A program made the position numbers and the translations under genes. Below, piece after piece: positions 55,843-64,000 of a stretch of 64,000 bases of DNA. Under the pieces are notes generated by a model. The model made no database searches. It worked only from the letters and a program-made list of their open reading frames with translations, and was not told the origin of the DNA. The first letter of the stretch is position 1. Each line of letters opens with the position of its first letter. This DNA is from Acidiferrobacter thiooxydans (GTDB lineage: Bacteria > Pseudomonadota > Gammaproteobacteria > Acidiferrobacterales > Acidiferrobacteraceae): NCBI RefSeq assembly GCF_003333315.1, contig NZ_PSYR01000001.1, positions 372,001 through 436,000 on the forward strand, given 5' to 3'.

Positions 55843-57819
55843 CTATCTCCAGAAGACCGAGCCGAGTACCAAGAGCAGCAGGATCCCGATATACGCCAGG
55901 TAGGCATTCATGGATCCGCGCTGCAGGATGCTTGCGCGTTGTGCCAGGGCGCGTACGAGGCGGGTGGCGGGCGTAAAGAGGGTGGGGCCGAACAAGGCGG
56001 TCTGGCCGTACTCGAAACGCACCGCCTTGATGAAATACGGCCGCTTCTCGATGCGCCGCTCGGCTATGGTCCGTGGCCGGTATACGAAGCTATACAATTC
56101 GCGCAGCGCATTGGAGAACGCGAGCGCGGTGGTGGCGCTGGCTTGCGGGAGGGTACGCAGCCCGTGTGCCCAGATCGGTGCGACGCGCCGCCCGGACCTC
56201 ATGCCGAAGGCCAGGAGGGCGAGCGGTATCAGTGCCAGGAGCGGCCCCACGATGACGAGTAGGGTCGGGGAAATGAACGCGAAATGGGGGTCCAGGGGCA
56301 CGAGCATGAGGCCATGGACGAGCCGGGCCGCGGCCTGCCCGCTGTGCGCAAGCCGGCTATGTATAAGTCCCTGGATCCACCACGGCATGCCGACCGCGTA
56401 CCCGAGGACCGCAAGCCCCAGGACCAGGATCGTGCCTCTGCGGCGTGCCGTCCCCACCGGGCCGGATACCCCATTCTTGCCGAGCAGGCCGACGCCAAAC
56501 AGCTTGGCCATGGTGGCAAGCGCAATGGCGGCGGTGAGCGCAAGCCCGGCACCGGCGAACGCCAGCGCGATCTGTGCCAAGGCGCCGTGGAGGCGAAAGT
56601 CCTGGAAGACCGTCTGAAACAGGTACCACTCGCTGACAAAGCCGGCCTGCGGGGGCAGGGCGGCAAGACTCATCACTGCGCACAAGGCGCCAACGCCCAG
56701 GGTCCATGGACTCTGGGCGAGCACACGACTTTGGGCGATGTGATAATGACCACGCGTCTCGCGGACGTGGTCGGCCGACAGCATGAGCGTGCCTTTGGCC
56801 AGGCTATGGCCCCCGAGATGCAAAAGTCCGACCGTGAAGGCGAATCCCTCGAGGAGCGGCAGGTGATCCCGGCGAAACAGTACGGCAGCCCCCAGGGCGA
56901 CCACGGCCACGGCGGCATTTTCGGCAGACGAGAACGCCAGCAGGCGTCGCCAGTCCTCCTGCTGGAAGGCATAGAGGATCGCGAGCACGGCAGTCAATGT
57001 CCCGATGACCACCAGCAGCGCGCCGAAGGCGGTCAGCCCGGGAAACCGTGGCAACCACTGAAAGACCCCGCGCGCGAGACCAAACCACGCGGCGTTCAGT
57101 ATCACCCCGGACAACAGTGTCCCGGTGGCGCCGCTCGCCGATCCGTAGGCGGCCGGATACCATTCGTAAAACGGCAGCAGGCCCAGCTTGGCGCCAAAGC
57201 CTACGATCAGCAGCACCCCGGTCACGAAGATCAGGCCATCGGGGGCCTGCCGGAGCGTGACAGGCCACGACGCGAATGCCGGATGGCGGGCGCCCAGAAT
57301 CAGGATCGCCGCCAACAGGGCCACCGACCCCACCTCGAGCAACGCCAGCATAAACAACGCCGCGCGTCCGTTCTGTGGCACGGGACCTTGGCGGTCGCCG
57401 AGCAGCAGGGCGGCGCCGCCCAGGCTCATGAGCTCCCAGGCGATCAGAAAGGACACCCCGTCTTGCAGGCCCGCGACCCCGAGCGCGCCCAGCAAAGACA
57501 GGGCGGCGCCGCTCGTCCACAGGCGCGGGCGGTGGGCGGGCGTCCCGGCGCAAACCGCGGCTAGGGCCGCCACGAGGCCCCAACCCAGCAGCCAGGCGGC
57601 GGCCGGATCGATGCGAAAGCGCACGAAGATGGCGCCGGAGGTAAACAGCGAGGCCGTTGTGGAATGAGCGCTGAAGGCACCGGCCAGGCATCCGCCGAGG
57701 GCCGCGACGATGCCGAGCGCAAGCGCCCCGTGGGATGCGGACTGTGACCGGCAGGAGGCGGCAAAGAGCAGGGCAAGGCCCCAAAAAAGTGCCGCGACGC
57801 AAAATAGATCAAGGCTCAT
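55843..57819 (-). CDS. hyfB: HyfB-like proton-conducting membrane subunit
   Basis: This 658-residue antiporter-like subunit is related to HyfB/HycC and NuoL/N, with about 14-16 membrane helices. Key features are the Glu helix (FLIAWELMSLGG), the Lys helix GFGAKLGLLPFYEWYPAAYG, the discontinuous TM segment with AFSSAENAAVAVVALG and the region LPPQAGFVSEWYLFQ. A C-terminal arm ends in one final helix (YIGILLLLVLGSVFW). It would couple redox energy to ion movement. CGGAGG precedes ATG 57819, and it overlaps the end of the hyfI-like gene by 11 bp. Confidence 0.92.
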   Translation of the reverse strand: MSLDLFCVAALFWGLALLFAASCRSQSASHGALALGIVAALGGCLAGAFSAHSTTASLFTSGAIFVRFRIDPAAAWLLGWGLVAALAAVCAGTPAHRPRLWTSGAALSLLGALGVAGLQDGVSFLIAWELMSLGGAALLLGDRQGPVPQNGRAALFMLALLEVGSVALLAAILILGARHPAFASWPVTLRQAPDGLIFVTGVLLIVGFGAKLGLLPFYEWYPAAYGSASGATGTLLSGVILNAAWFGLARGVFQWLPRFPGLTAFGALLVVIGTLTAVLAILYAFQQEDWRRLLAFSSAENAAVAVVALGAAVLFRRDHLPLLEGFAFTVGLLHLGGHSLAKGTLMLSADHVRETRGHYHIAQSRVLAQSPWTLGVGALCAVMSLAALPPQAGFVSEWYLFQTVFQDFRLHGALAQIALAFAGAGLALTAAIALATMAKLFGVGLLGKNGVSGPVGTARRRGTILVLGLAVLGYAVGMPWWIQGLIHSRLAHSGQAAARLVHGLMLVPLDPHFAFISPTLLVIVGPLLALIPLALLAFGMRSGRRVAPIWAHGLRTLPQASATTALAFSNALRELYSFVYRPRTIAERRIEKRPYFIKAVRFEYGQTALFGPTLFTPATRLVRALAQRASILQRGSMNAYLAYIGILLLLVLGSVFWR

Positions 57820-58597
57820 AGCGGCCTCCGTGCACGCGCACCGGCATGCGGTCCTGCAAGATGAGCAGCGCATGGATGAGCGCCGCCGGATTCGGTGGGC
57901 AGCCCGGCAGCCACACATCCACGGGGATCAGGGGCGACAGGCCGTGGCCGCCGCCATAGCCACCCTCGAACGGCGCCCCCGATACCGCGCACGTGCCGGT
58001 GGCGATCACGAAACGCGGCTCGGGCATGGCCTCGTAGGCCGCCTGGAGCGGCGCGCGCATGGCCTCGATGACCGGACCCGTGACCAGCAGGACGTCGGCG
58101 AATCGCGGCGAGGGCGTAAAGAAGATCCCCAGCCTGTGAAGATTGTAGAAGGGGTTATTGAGTGCCGCGATCTCCGATTCGCAGCCATTGCACGAGCCGG
58201 CGTCGACATGGCGAATATGCAGGCTCTTGGCAAACGCCCCGGTCGCCGGCGCCGGACGCGGCGCGGCCGATGGCGACTCCCGGCCACGCCAGACGAGATC
58301 GTCGCGATCGCGCACCGCAAACGCCCAGTCGAACGAGGCCTCCAGAGTCCCCTCGGGGCACGCCTCGACGCACGCCTGACAGGCGATGCAGCGGCCGTAA
58401 TCCAGGGCGACATCCGATCCCTGGCCGGATAGCGCCGCAGTGGGACAGCACGCGACGCACGACTGGCAGTCGGGCTTGCAATGGCTGGGATCCAGTCGCG
58501 GCATCCCGTACACCCCGGCCTGGCCGTCCGGTCCGCGCCCCGGCCACCGCGCGGTTGCCGTCCCAGCCTTAAGTCCCGTCCATGTCCATAATGGCAT
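57809..58597 (-). CDS. hyfI: Small Fe-S subunit: ferredoxin fused to HyfI/NuoB-like domain
   Basis: The 262-residue protein joins two modules. Residues 38-85 form a two-cluster ferredoxin: cysteines 40/44/47/51 (a slightly irregular C-x3-C-x2-C-x3-CP) and 70/73/76/80 (standard). Residues 125-240 are a NuoB/HyfI-like domain with GSCNGCESEI (C136, C139), TGTCAVSG (C203) and LPGCPPNPAAL (C233), the complete ligand set of the N2-type cluster. In E. coli these are separate proteins (HyfH/HyfI). It lies 10 bp after the large subunit and overlaps hyfB. Confidence 0.9.
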   Translation of the reverse strand: MPLWTWTGLKAGTATARWPGRGPDGQAGVYGMPRLDPSHCKPDCQSCVACCPTAALSGQGSDVALDYGRCIACQACVEACPEGTLEASFDWAFAVRDRDDLVWRGRESPSAAPRPAPATGAFAKSLHIRHVDAGSCNGCESEIAALNNPFYNLHRLGIFFTPSPRFADVLLVTGPVIEAMRAPLQAAYEAMPEPRFVIATGTCAVSGAPFEGGYGGGHGLSPLIPVDVWLPGCPPNPAALIHALLILQDRMPVRVHGGRYEP

Positions 58598-58607
58598 ACG
58601 ACCCCCT

Positions 58608-60080
58608 TCAGCGATCCGCGCCGGCGATGGTGAGCCCGAAGCTCGCCTCGTTGATGGCGTAGTCCATCATGTTGCTGCCATGCACCGTAAACGGAAAGAC
58701 CCGCCAGTTCGAGAAAGACGGAGACTTGATCTTGACGCGCGCCAATCGGCCCTCCTCTATGTGGACTGCATAGAAGAGCGAGCCGCGCGGGGTCTCGCAC
58801 CAGCCCAGGCCCTCGCCCGATGCCTGCGGTGGGATCTGTGCGCGTATCGCCCCAGGCGCCAGGCGTGCCGAGGCCTGGGCGGCCAGGGCCAGGGCCTCGC
58901 GTAGCGCTTCGCCGCGCACGTCCGCGCGCGCCTTGGCGTCGCCCGTTTCGCGCACCGGTACCAGAAAGCGCAGAAGCTCGTAGGCGGCATAGGGATGATC
59001 GCGGCGCATATCACGGTCGAGCCCCGACGCCCGCGCCACCGGACCGGTAGCGCCCTGGTCAAAGGCGGCAGCCGACCCCAGGACCCCGGTCCCGATCAGG
59101 CGGTCGAGGTAACTGGCGGTGCGGTTCAGGCGGTCGAGATAGGCGCGAGCCTCATGGCCAAGTTCAGTGAGCAGGGAGTCGAGGCCTTGGGTATCGATGT
59201 CATGGCGGACCCCGCCCACGCACAGTAGATGGCGCAGGAAACGCGAGCCCGTAAGCCGCCCGGCGATTTGTTTGATGCGTTCTTCGAGCAGCTCGCCCTC
59301 GGCGGACGCCACTTTGAGGGTCGTGGTCTTTGCGAGCAGTGCGAAATAATGAAAGTGGTTGTAGAGTCGCTCGATCTCGGCCAGTAGGGTGCGCAAGAGC
59401 TGGGCCCGTGGCGGCACGTCGATGCCAAGCGCCGCCTCGACCGCCTGACAATAGGCGAGCGCATGACAGACGCTGCCCACGCCCGATACGCGCTCGGCAA
59501 GGTAAACGCCGGCGGCCGCCGGCAGTCCCTGGAATCGGCGTTCCACGCCTCGATGCTTATAGCCGAGTCGCGCATGGTAGTGGATGATGGCCTCGCCGAT
59601 ATACGAGAAATGAAACTCGCCGGTCTCCACGACGTCCCCGCGAACCGGGCCCCATACCAGGTCCTGCACCTGGTCGGCCTCGATCTCGGGCATGGTGGGT
59701 GTCGCCGTCTCGCCGGACCATGTCGGTTCCCCGGCGTCTGCACCAAGCGGTGGGATGGATAGGTGGCGGCCTTCATGGATCAGTAGCGGGTAGGGTTCCG
59801 GGTGTCCTGTGACCTCGATCCCCGACAACTCGCGCATCTCCCGCTCATACCAACCCAGTAGCGGCACCATCGGGGCGAGCGAGGGCACGGTGCGGGCGCC
59901 GGGGATGCGTAGCAGGAGGAACGGGCGCCCGCGTCCGCGGTTGATGAGATAAAGGACCTCCGGGCCGTGCGGCGTCGGTCGCGCATAGGCCATCTCGAAG
60001 CGATGCCCATCGCCTTGCGCGGTCTGCGCCGCCGGCAGCAGCCCCTCGGCCGACAGCGTACGTTCCTCGCAGCCGTTCAT
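58608..60080 (-). CDS. hyfG: HyfG-like large subunit without [NiFe] cysteines
   Basis: The 490-residue protein joins a NuoC-like N-terminal domain (GWYEREMRELSGIEVTGHPE) with a NuoD/HycE-like domain (GEFHFSYIGEAIIHYHARLG, YKHRGVERRFQGLP). In hydrogenases the next motif is R-x-C-G-x-C-x3-H; here residues 197-206 read RVSGVGSVCH, with Ser199 and Gly202 in place of the nickel ligands. The C-terminal D-P-C-x2-C motif is also missing (FGLTIAGADR is the end). The active site is therefore not a [NiFe] centre, as in complex I. ATG 60080 overlaps the end of the hyfF-like gene by 4 bp. Confidence 0.92.
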   Translation of the reverse strand: MNGCEERTLSAEGLLPAAQTAQGDGHRFEMAYARPTPHGPEVLYLINRGRGRPFLLLRIPGARTVPSLAPMVPLLGWYEREMRELSGIEVTGHPEPYPLLIHEGRHLSIPPLGADAGEPTWSGETATPTMPEIEADQVQDLVWGPVRGDVVETGEFHFSYIGEAIIHYHARLGYKHRGVERRFQGLPAAAGVYLAERVSGVGSVCHALAYCQAVEAALGIDVPPRAQLLRTLLAEIERLYNHFHYFALLAKTTTLKVASAEGELLEERIKQIAGRLTGSRFLRHLLCVGGVRHDIDTQGLDSLLTELGHEARAYLDRLNRTASYLDRLIGTGVLGSAAAFDQGATGPVARASGLDRDMRRDHPYAAYELLRFLVPVRETGDAKARADVRGEALREALALAAQASARLAPGAIRAQIPPQASGEGLGWCETPRGSLFYAVHIEEGRLARVKIKSPSFSNWRVFPFTVHGSNMMDYAINEASFGLTIAGADR

Positions 60081-61531
60081 CGTATCACCTGCGCGGCGTG
60101 CGCGAAGAACCGCCACAAGAGCGGAGGCCACCAAAGCCCGAGAATCGTCAAGGGTATCAGGGCAAGCCACAGGGGCGCTGTCATCCAGACGCCCAAGGCG
60201 AGCCGTGGTTCATGCCCCTGGGCCGGCGCGGGACCGGCCACCATGCGCCGGAAGTGCGCCAGAAAGCCTATGAAGATCACGATCAGAAGCAACGCCATCA
60301 GCGCCACCGCCCAGGTGTTCGGGCCCTCCATGCCGGCGCGCAGGATCGCCATCTCCCCCTGAAAGGGTCCGAACGGCGGGGCGCCGGTGATGGCAATGGC
60401 CCCCAGCAGCCAGATCGTGCCGGTCACGGGATAGAACTGCAGGATCCGACGCATGACCCTCATATCCTTGCTTTGGTAGGCGCGCATCATGTTGCCGGCG
60501 CCAAAGAACATGAGCGATTTGTTGAGGGCGTGGTTTAGCATCTGGTACATGGCGCCGGCGATCCCAAGCACGCCACCGAACCCGAAGCCCAGTGCTATGA
60601 CCCCCATGTGCTCGATGCTCGAGTAGGCCATGAGGCGTTTGGCGCCCGTCTGTCGGACTATGAAGAGCGCGGCCACGAGCAGTGACAGCGCGCCCAGAAC
60701 ACAGAGCGCATCGTGGCCGGCGGCGCCGAGCCCCCCGGCATCGATTACCGTCAGGAACCGTACCACGCCGAGCATGGCGGTATTGAGCAACGCACCCGAG
60801 AGCAGCGCCGAGACCGGGGCCGGGCCTTCGCTGTGGGCATCCGGCAACCAGGTGTGCATGGGCGCGAGACCGACCTTGGTGCCGAAACCTATGAGCGTCA
60901 GAAGGAAGGCGAGCAACAGCAGGGGGTGCGGGGCATGCGGGGCCATGAGGCGCAGGCGATGCCAAGTCATGTCATAGACCGGACCGAACGAAAAGGTGCC
61001 GGCCCAGTAGAAGAGGATGATCCCCAAGAGCGCGAGCGAGAGCCCGGCCGAGACGATGATGATGTACTTCCAGGCGGCCTCGGCGCTCTCGGCCGCGCGT
61101 TCGAAGCCGACCAGGAAGGCGCTCACGATGGTGGTGAGGTCGATGACGATCCAGTAGATGCCGGGGTTATTCATAAACGGCGCGACCACCATGGTCAGCG
61201 CGAATCCGGCAAAGAGCGCGTAGAACCACGGCAGACGCGTGGCCTCTTCGGTGAGCAGGCGCATATAGCCTACGGCGTATATCGACGCCAGCGTGTAGAC
61301 GATCGTAACGCATAACACTACCCACAGACCCAGGGGGGTCGCCAGCAGGAAGTGGTCGCCGAAGACCACCGGGTGCGCCGGGCCGCGCGCGAGCAAGGCG
61401 AGGCTTAGGCCGAGGGTGGTGATGGCGGCGGCGAGATTCAGGAACGCCGCAGGCCGCGGCCGGCGAGAGATAAGTATGAGGACGATGGCAAGCGCGGGGG
61501 CAAGCCATAGCCCAAGGACGAGGCCTGCCAT
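60077..61531 (-). CDS. hyfF: HyfF/HyfD-like antiporter-type membrane subunit
   Basis: This 484-residue subunit has about 14 helices. Visible are IYWIVIDLTTIVSAFLVGFE (Asp where many relatives have Glu), GFGTKVGLAPMHTWLPDAHS (Lys/His helix), AYSSIEHMGVIALGFGF, and ITGAPPFGPFQGEM. It belongs with HyfF/HyfD and NuoM/N ion-translocating subunits. ATG 61531 overlaps the hyfE-like stop by one base (TGATG). Confidence 0.9.
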   Translation of the reverse strand: MAGLVLGLWLAPALAIVLILISRRPRPAAFLNLAAAITTLGLSLALLARGPAHPVVFGDHFLLATPLGLWVVLCVTIVYTLASIYAVGYMRLLTEEATRLPWFYALFAGFALTMVVAPFMNNPGIYWIVIDLTTIVSAFLVGFERAAESAEAAWKYIIIVSAGLSLALLGIILFYWAGTFSFGPVYDMTWHRLRLMAPHAPHPLLLLAFLLTLIGFGTKVGLAPMHTWLPDAHSEGPAPVSALLSGALLNTAMLGVVRFLTVIDAGGLGAAGHDALCVLGALSLLVAALFIVRQTGAKRLMAYSSIEHMGVIALGFGFGGVLGIAGAMYQMLNHALNKSLMFFGAGNMMRAYQSKDMRVMRRILQFYPVTGTIWLLGAIAITGAPPFGPFQGEMAILRAGMEGPNTWAVALMALLLIVIFIGFLAHFRRMVAGPAPAQGHEPRLALGVWMTAPLWLALIPLTILGLWWPPLLWRFFAHAAQVIR

Positions 61532-62211
61532 CAACCCACCAGCCTTTGCAGATGCCGGCTGCTCGTGGTCCCGGCATGGCGCTGCAGATAACGCATGAGG
61601 ATGCCAAACGTAAGGACGATGATAAGGAGGTCGAACAAAATCACGAGCTCGAGCAGGAGCGGCATACCCGGGACTAGAATCTGCGAGCCCAGGAATATGC
61701 CATTTTCGATGACGAGCAGCCCGAGGATGTGGCTTATGGCCTCCGAACGCAGGATCATCATGAGAAAGCCGATTAGCTTCAGGCTCAGCATGCAGGTCAG
61801 GGCCAATAGGACGATGCGGTCGTCCGAGGTGATGCGCGTACCCAGGTGACGCGCCACCAGAAAGGCCGCGATCACGAGCACGGTGCCGAGAACGAGGCTC
61901 GACGAGGGGCGCAGGAGGGCCGTGAATTCACGCTCCAGGTGCAGGCTCGTCATAAGACGCAATAGCAGGTAAGGGAGCAGGCTTCCGCGAAACAGCGCGG
62001 TCAGGGCGGCGATGATGTAAAGCTCCTGATAATGGCCGAAGTAGGCGACCGCCGCGGACAGGGCGGCAATCGTCCAGGATTCGAGCGCGAAGGCATAGAT
62101 GTGGTTCTTCAGCCAATGGGAGCCGAGCATGACGAAGGACAGAAACAGGCTCACGATGGCGAGCACGGTAAAGAGCGAGGCGGCGAGCGGTCCTATGGCG
62201 AAAGTTGGCAT
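61531..62211 (-). CDS. hyfE: HyfE-like membrane subunit
   Basis: This 226-residue subunit has six or seven hydrophobic helices, including VLAIVSLFLSFVMLGSHWLK, a central AALTALFRGSLLPYLLLRL and HILGLLVIENGIFLGSQIL, which resembles NuoK-type segments (G-L-L-x-x-E-N). HyfE combines features of NuoK and NuoJ. It starts 3 bp after the hyfC-like stop and overlaps the next gene by one base. Confidence 0.88.
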   Translation of the reverse strand: MPTFAIGPLAASLFTVLAIVSLFLSFVMLGSHWLKNHIYAFALESWTIAALSAAVAYFGHYQELYIIAALTALFRGSLLPYLLLRLMTSLHLEREFTALLRPSSSLVLGTVLVIAAFLVARHLGTRITSDDRIVLLALTCMLSLKLIGFLMMILRSEAISHILGLLVIENGIFLGSQILVPGMPLLLELVILFDLLIIVLTFGILMRYLQRHAGTTSSRHLQRLVG

Positions 62212-62214
62212 GGG

Positions 62215-63159
62215 TCAGACCTTGTAGGCGACGATCGCGAGCACCGCGAACAGAAACGAGGCGGCGAGCGGCTCTTGGTAGCGGTAGAAGCGCAATCGCG
62301 CCTGGGCGGTGTCTATGACCGCCATGAACAGCCCAAGCGTTGCGTACTTGACGAGAATCCACGCGACCGCCATCAAAAGGTCGACCGGATGCCCTGAAGT
62401 GGCGAGACCCCACGGAAACAGAAAGACATTCAGGAATATGGTGTAGAGGATGAACTGCTTCATCCATGACGCCCAGCGCAACAACGCCAGCAGCGGTCCC
62501 GAATATTCCAGGACGCGCGCCTCGTCGATCATGTAGATCTCGTAGGGTATGGTCGAGTGGATGGGCAGGCGGTCGGTCTCGACCGTAAGCAGGATGAAAA
62601 ACGCCGCCACCAGAAAGACATGGACCGGGCCCCAGTACGCCACCGGGTCCTTGGCCAGTAGGTGATTGGCGACGAATGGCAGCATGGCGTGATCCAGGAA
62701 GGTGATGCCGACGAATACCAGGATCAGGGTCGGCTCGGCGAGGATCGCGAGCATGGCCGCGCGGCTTGCGCCAAGCCCCCCGAACGGCTGCCCAGAGTCG
62801 AGGCCGGCGAGCAGGATCATGAAATTCCCGAGGGTGAGGATGAGGCCGCCGCCCAGGATGTCGCCCATATCGGAGAGCGGCAGCGGGTAGTTGGTGAGAA
62901 CCGGAATCAGCAGGGGCACGATCAGCATCACCGTGAAGGCGATGACGGGCGCCGCCCAGAATATCCCCGAGGCCGATTCGGGGGTCAGTTGCTCCTTATG
63001 GAGAAGTTTCCAAAGGTCACGGTAGGGCTGGAAGATCGAGGGGCCACGGCCGCGCTGGATACGTTCCTCGGCGGTGGCGATAAAGCCGTGCAGCAGTGGC
63101 GCAAGGGCCAATGTGATAAATACTTGGCCGCACTGTACGATAACGGGGTTCAGAACCAT
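62215..63159 (-). CDS. hyfC: HyfC/HycD-like membrane subunit (NuoH family)
   Basis: The 314-residue NuoH-type subunit has eight helices. Conserved loops are RIQRGRGPSIFQPYRDLWKL, ESASGIFWAAPVIAF, VETDRLPIHSTIPYEIYMID, then EARVLEYSGPLLALL, the charged stretch that lines the quinone or redox-coupling cavity. It is the first gene of the operon; a sigma-70-like promoter lies about 100 bp upstream. Confidence 0.93.
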   Translation of the reverse strand: MVLNPVIVQCGQVFITLALAPLLHGFIATAEERIQRGRGPSIFQPYRDLWKLLHKEQLTPESASGIFWAAPVIAFTVMLIVPLLIPVLTNYPLPLSDMGDILGGGLILTLGNFMILLAGLDSGQPFGGLGASRAAMLAILAEPTLILVFVGITFLDHAMLPFVANHLLAKDPVAYWGPVHVFLVAAFFILLTVETDRLPIHSTIPYEIYMIDEARVLEYSGPLLALLRWASWMKQFILYTIFLNVFLFPWGLATSGHPVDLLMAVAWILVKYATLGLFMAVIDTAQARLRFYRYQEPLAASFLFAVLAIVAYKV

Positions 63160-63259
63160 AAGTCTCCGTCGATACCCTTACATCCCGCGCTCGGCAGGTC
63201 ATTCAGGAGTCATCAGCCCAGAGGCGGTTATACGGCGAACCCCATCGCCCTTTGGCTCA

Positions 63260-63287
63260 AGGATACAAGACCCGCCCCGACTGTCAA
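63260..63287 (-). promoter_or_regulatory. Sigma-70 promoter of the hyf-like operon
   Basis: On the minus strand, TTGACA (63287-63282), a 16-bp spacer and TATCCT (63265-63260) form a good promoter. It would give a leader of about 95 nt before the hyfC-like ATG. I see no binding site for a formate or hydrogen regulator. Confidence 0.6.
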
Positions 63288-63289
63288 GC

Positions 63290-64000
63290 TGACCCCTGAC
63301 CAGGTCGTGAGGCGCCGATGGCATCGATACCGGTTTCAAAACGCGGGTGCTGTGTCTGCAAGGCTATCGGCAAGAAAAGAGGGGGCCCACCCCCCCCGCG
63401 AGGCGATAGAAGCCGTTCACCAGAGGGACCACGCCGGGTTGTAGAAAGTATGCCGCGCGACGCCCTCGCGCTCTCGCCATCGCATCCTGTGCAGGCCGCC
63501 TTATTGCTCTCTAAGCGCGGTGCGTTCTTCCGAAAGCGAGGCGGCCCTTGGCGCGCTCACCCATGGCCGGGTCACCGCGGCTTTGCACCATGCGATAGTC
63601 GGTCGCATCAGGCACCGCGTAGCCTGATACAGGGCCCTCGGCCGACCGGCAGGGAGCGACCCGGACAGCGGGCCCCAGGTGCGCGGCAGATCGCCCAGGT
63701 GCTGGTGGTCCGCCACGGATCGATCACGCGTGCGTGGTGAGATAAGGTGTGCACGGGGCTGCATCGTTCAGAATATCCATTCCCGCGATGTCGCAGACAT
63801 AGATCATGCGCCCAGGGCATCGAGGGTGTTTGTGATGGCGGTCTTTGTCCTATTTGGGCGCGGCGGATGGGCTTATGGCGAGGCGGCACACACGGCCCGG
63901 GGCATCGGGGGGTATTGCGTGGAGGTCCTGACATGGGCCCGCGCCCGCCTCTCTTGATCGGGCTTCCCGGGGCTTAAGGGTTCCGTCATGCGGCCCGGCG
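63290..64000. other. No recognised gene (right edge)
   Basis: This stretch of 700 bp has several overlapping frames, but none shows a ribosome-binding site, a known motif or a consistent codon pattern. Decayed mobile DNA is possible. Confidence 0.35.

Noticed and set aside
55416..63159. Functional [NiFe] hydrogenase
   Set aside because: The large subunit lacks both CxxC nickel-binding motifs and no maturation genes are present in the window.
63318..63957. Overlapping frames at the right edge
   Set aside because: They have no recognised similarity and conflict with each other on both strands.

Overview
The window looks like a chromosomal segment of a GC-rich gammaproteobacterium. The housekeeping order (argB, slmA; hemA-prfA-prmC-moeB; lolB-ispE-tRNA-Gln-prs-rplY-pth-ychF) is typical of that class. 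A hydrogenase-4-like membrane complex, an Anbu peptidase cluster and a large two-partner-secretion adhesin would fit an environmental autotroph, perhaps an Acidiferrobacter-like sulfur or iron oxidiser. The genus is inference only.

Layout. 1-900: no convincing gene; an AT-rich patch holds an 11-bp inverted repeat and an FNR-like box. 0.9-3.4 kb (+): hsp20 behind a sigma-32 promoter, argB, a small unknown gene, slmA. 3.4-9.9 kb (-): a small conserved protein, a decayed SDR gene, then a tightly overlapping operon (CstA-like membrane protein, hemA, prfA, prmC, moeB). 10-16.7 kb (+): a TPR lipoprotein and lolB-ispE-tRNA-Gln-prs-rplY-pth-ychF. 16.8 kb: tRNA-Met followed by an integrase remnant, which probably marks the edge of an accessory region reaching to about 53 kb.

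Accessory region. A SapC-like gene precedes a giant LktA-type adhesin (tpsA) and its outer-membrane transporter (tpsB). The adhesin is split by a 2,425-bp insertion sequence (18966-21390) with a 9-bp target duplication. Removing the element and one duplication restores one 5,460-residue frame. The element carries a DUF4338 (DruA-like) gene beside its transposase. Next come a vapBC locus split by an IS3-family element (3-bp duplication, vapC decayed), an IS21-family element with two passenger ORFs (6-bp duplication), a phd antitoxin with a decayed VapC, and the Anbu-associated cluster (alpha-E, ATP-grasp, Anbu, transglutaminase), whose transglutaminase ends beside a decayed IS4-type transposase.

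53-64 kb: a secreted DsrE-like protein, a YbjN-domain protein, a zinc-ribbon/glycine-zipper protein, an XRE regulator with a glycine-zipper tail, and a seven-gene minus-strand operon. The operon encodes HyfC, HyfE, HyfF, HyfG, HyfI and HyfB homologues and a DUF190 protein. The large subunit lacks the four cysteines that bind the [NiFe] centre, so this is probably an NDH-1-like or Ehr-type ion-pumping complex rather than a hydrogenase.
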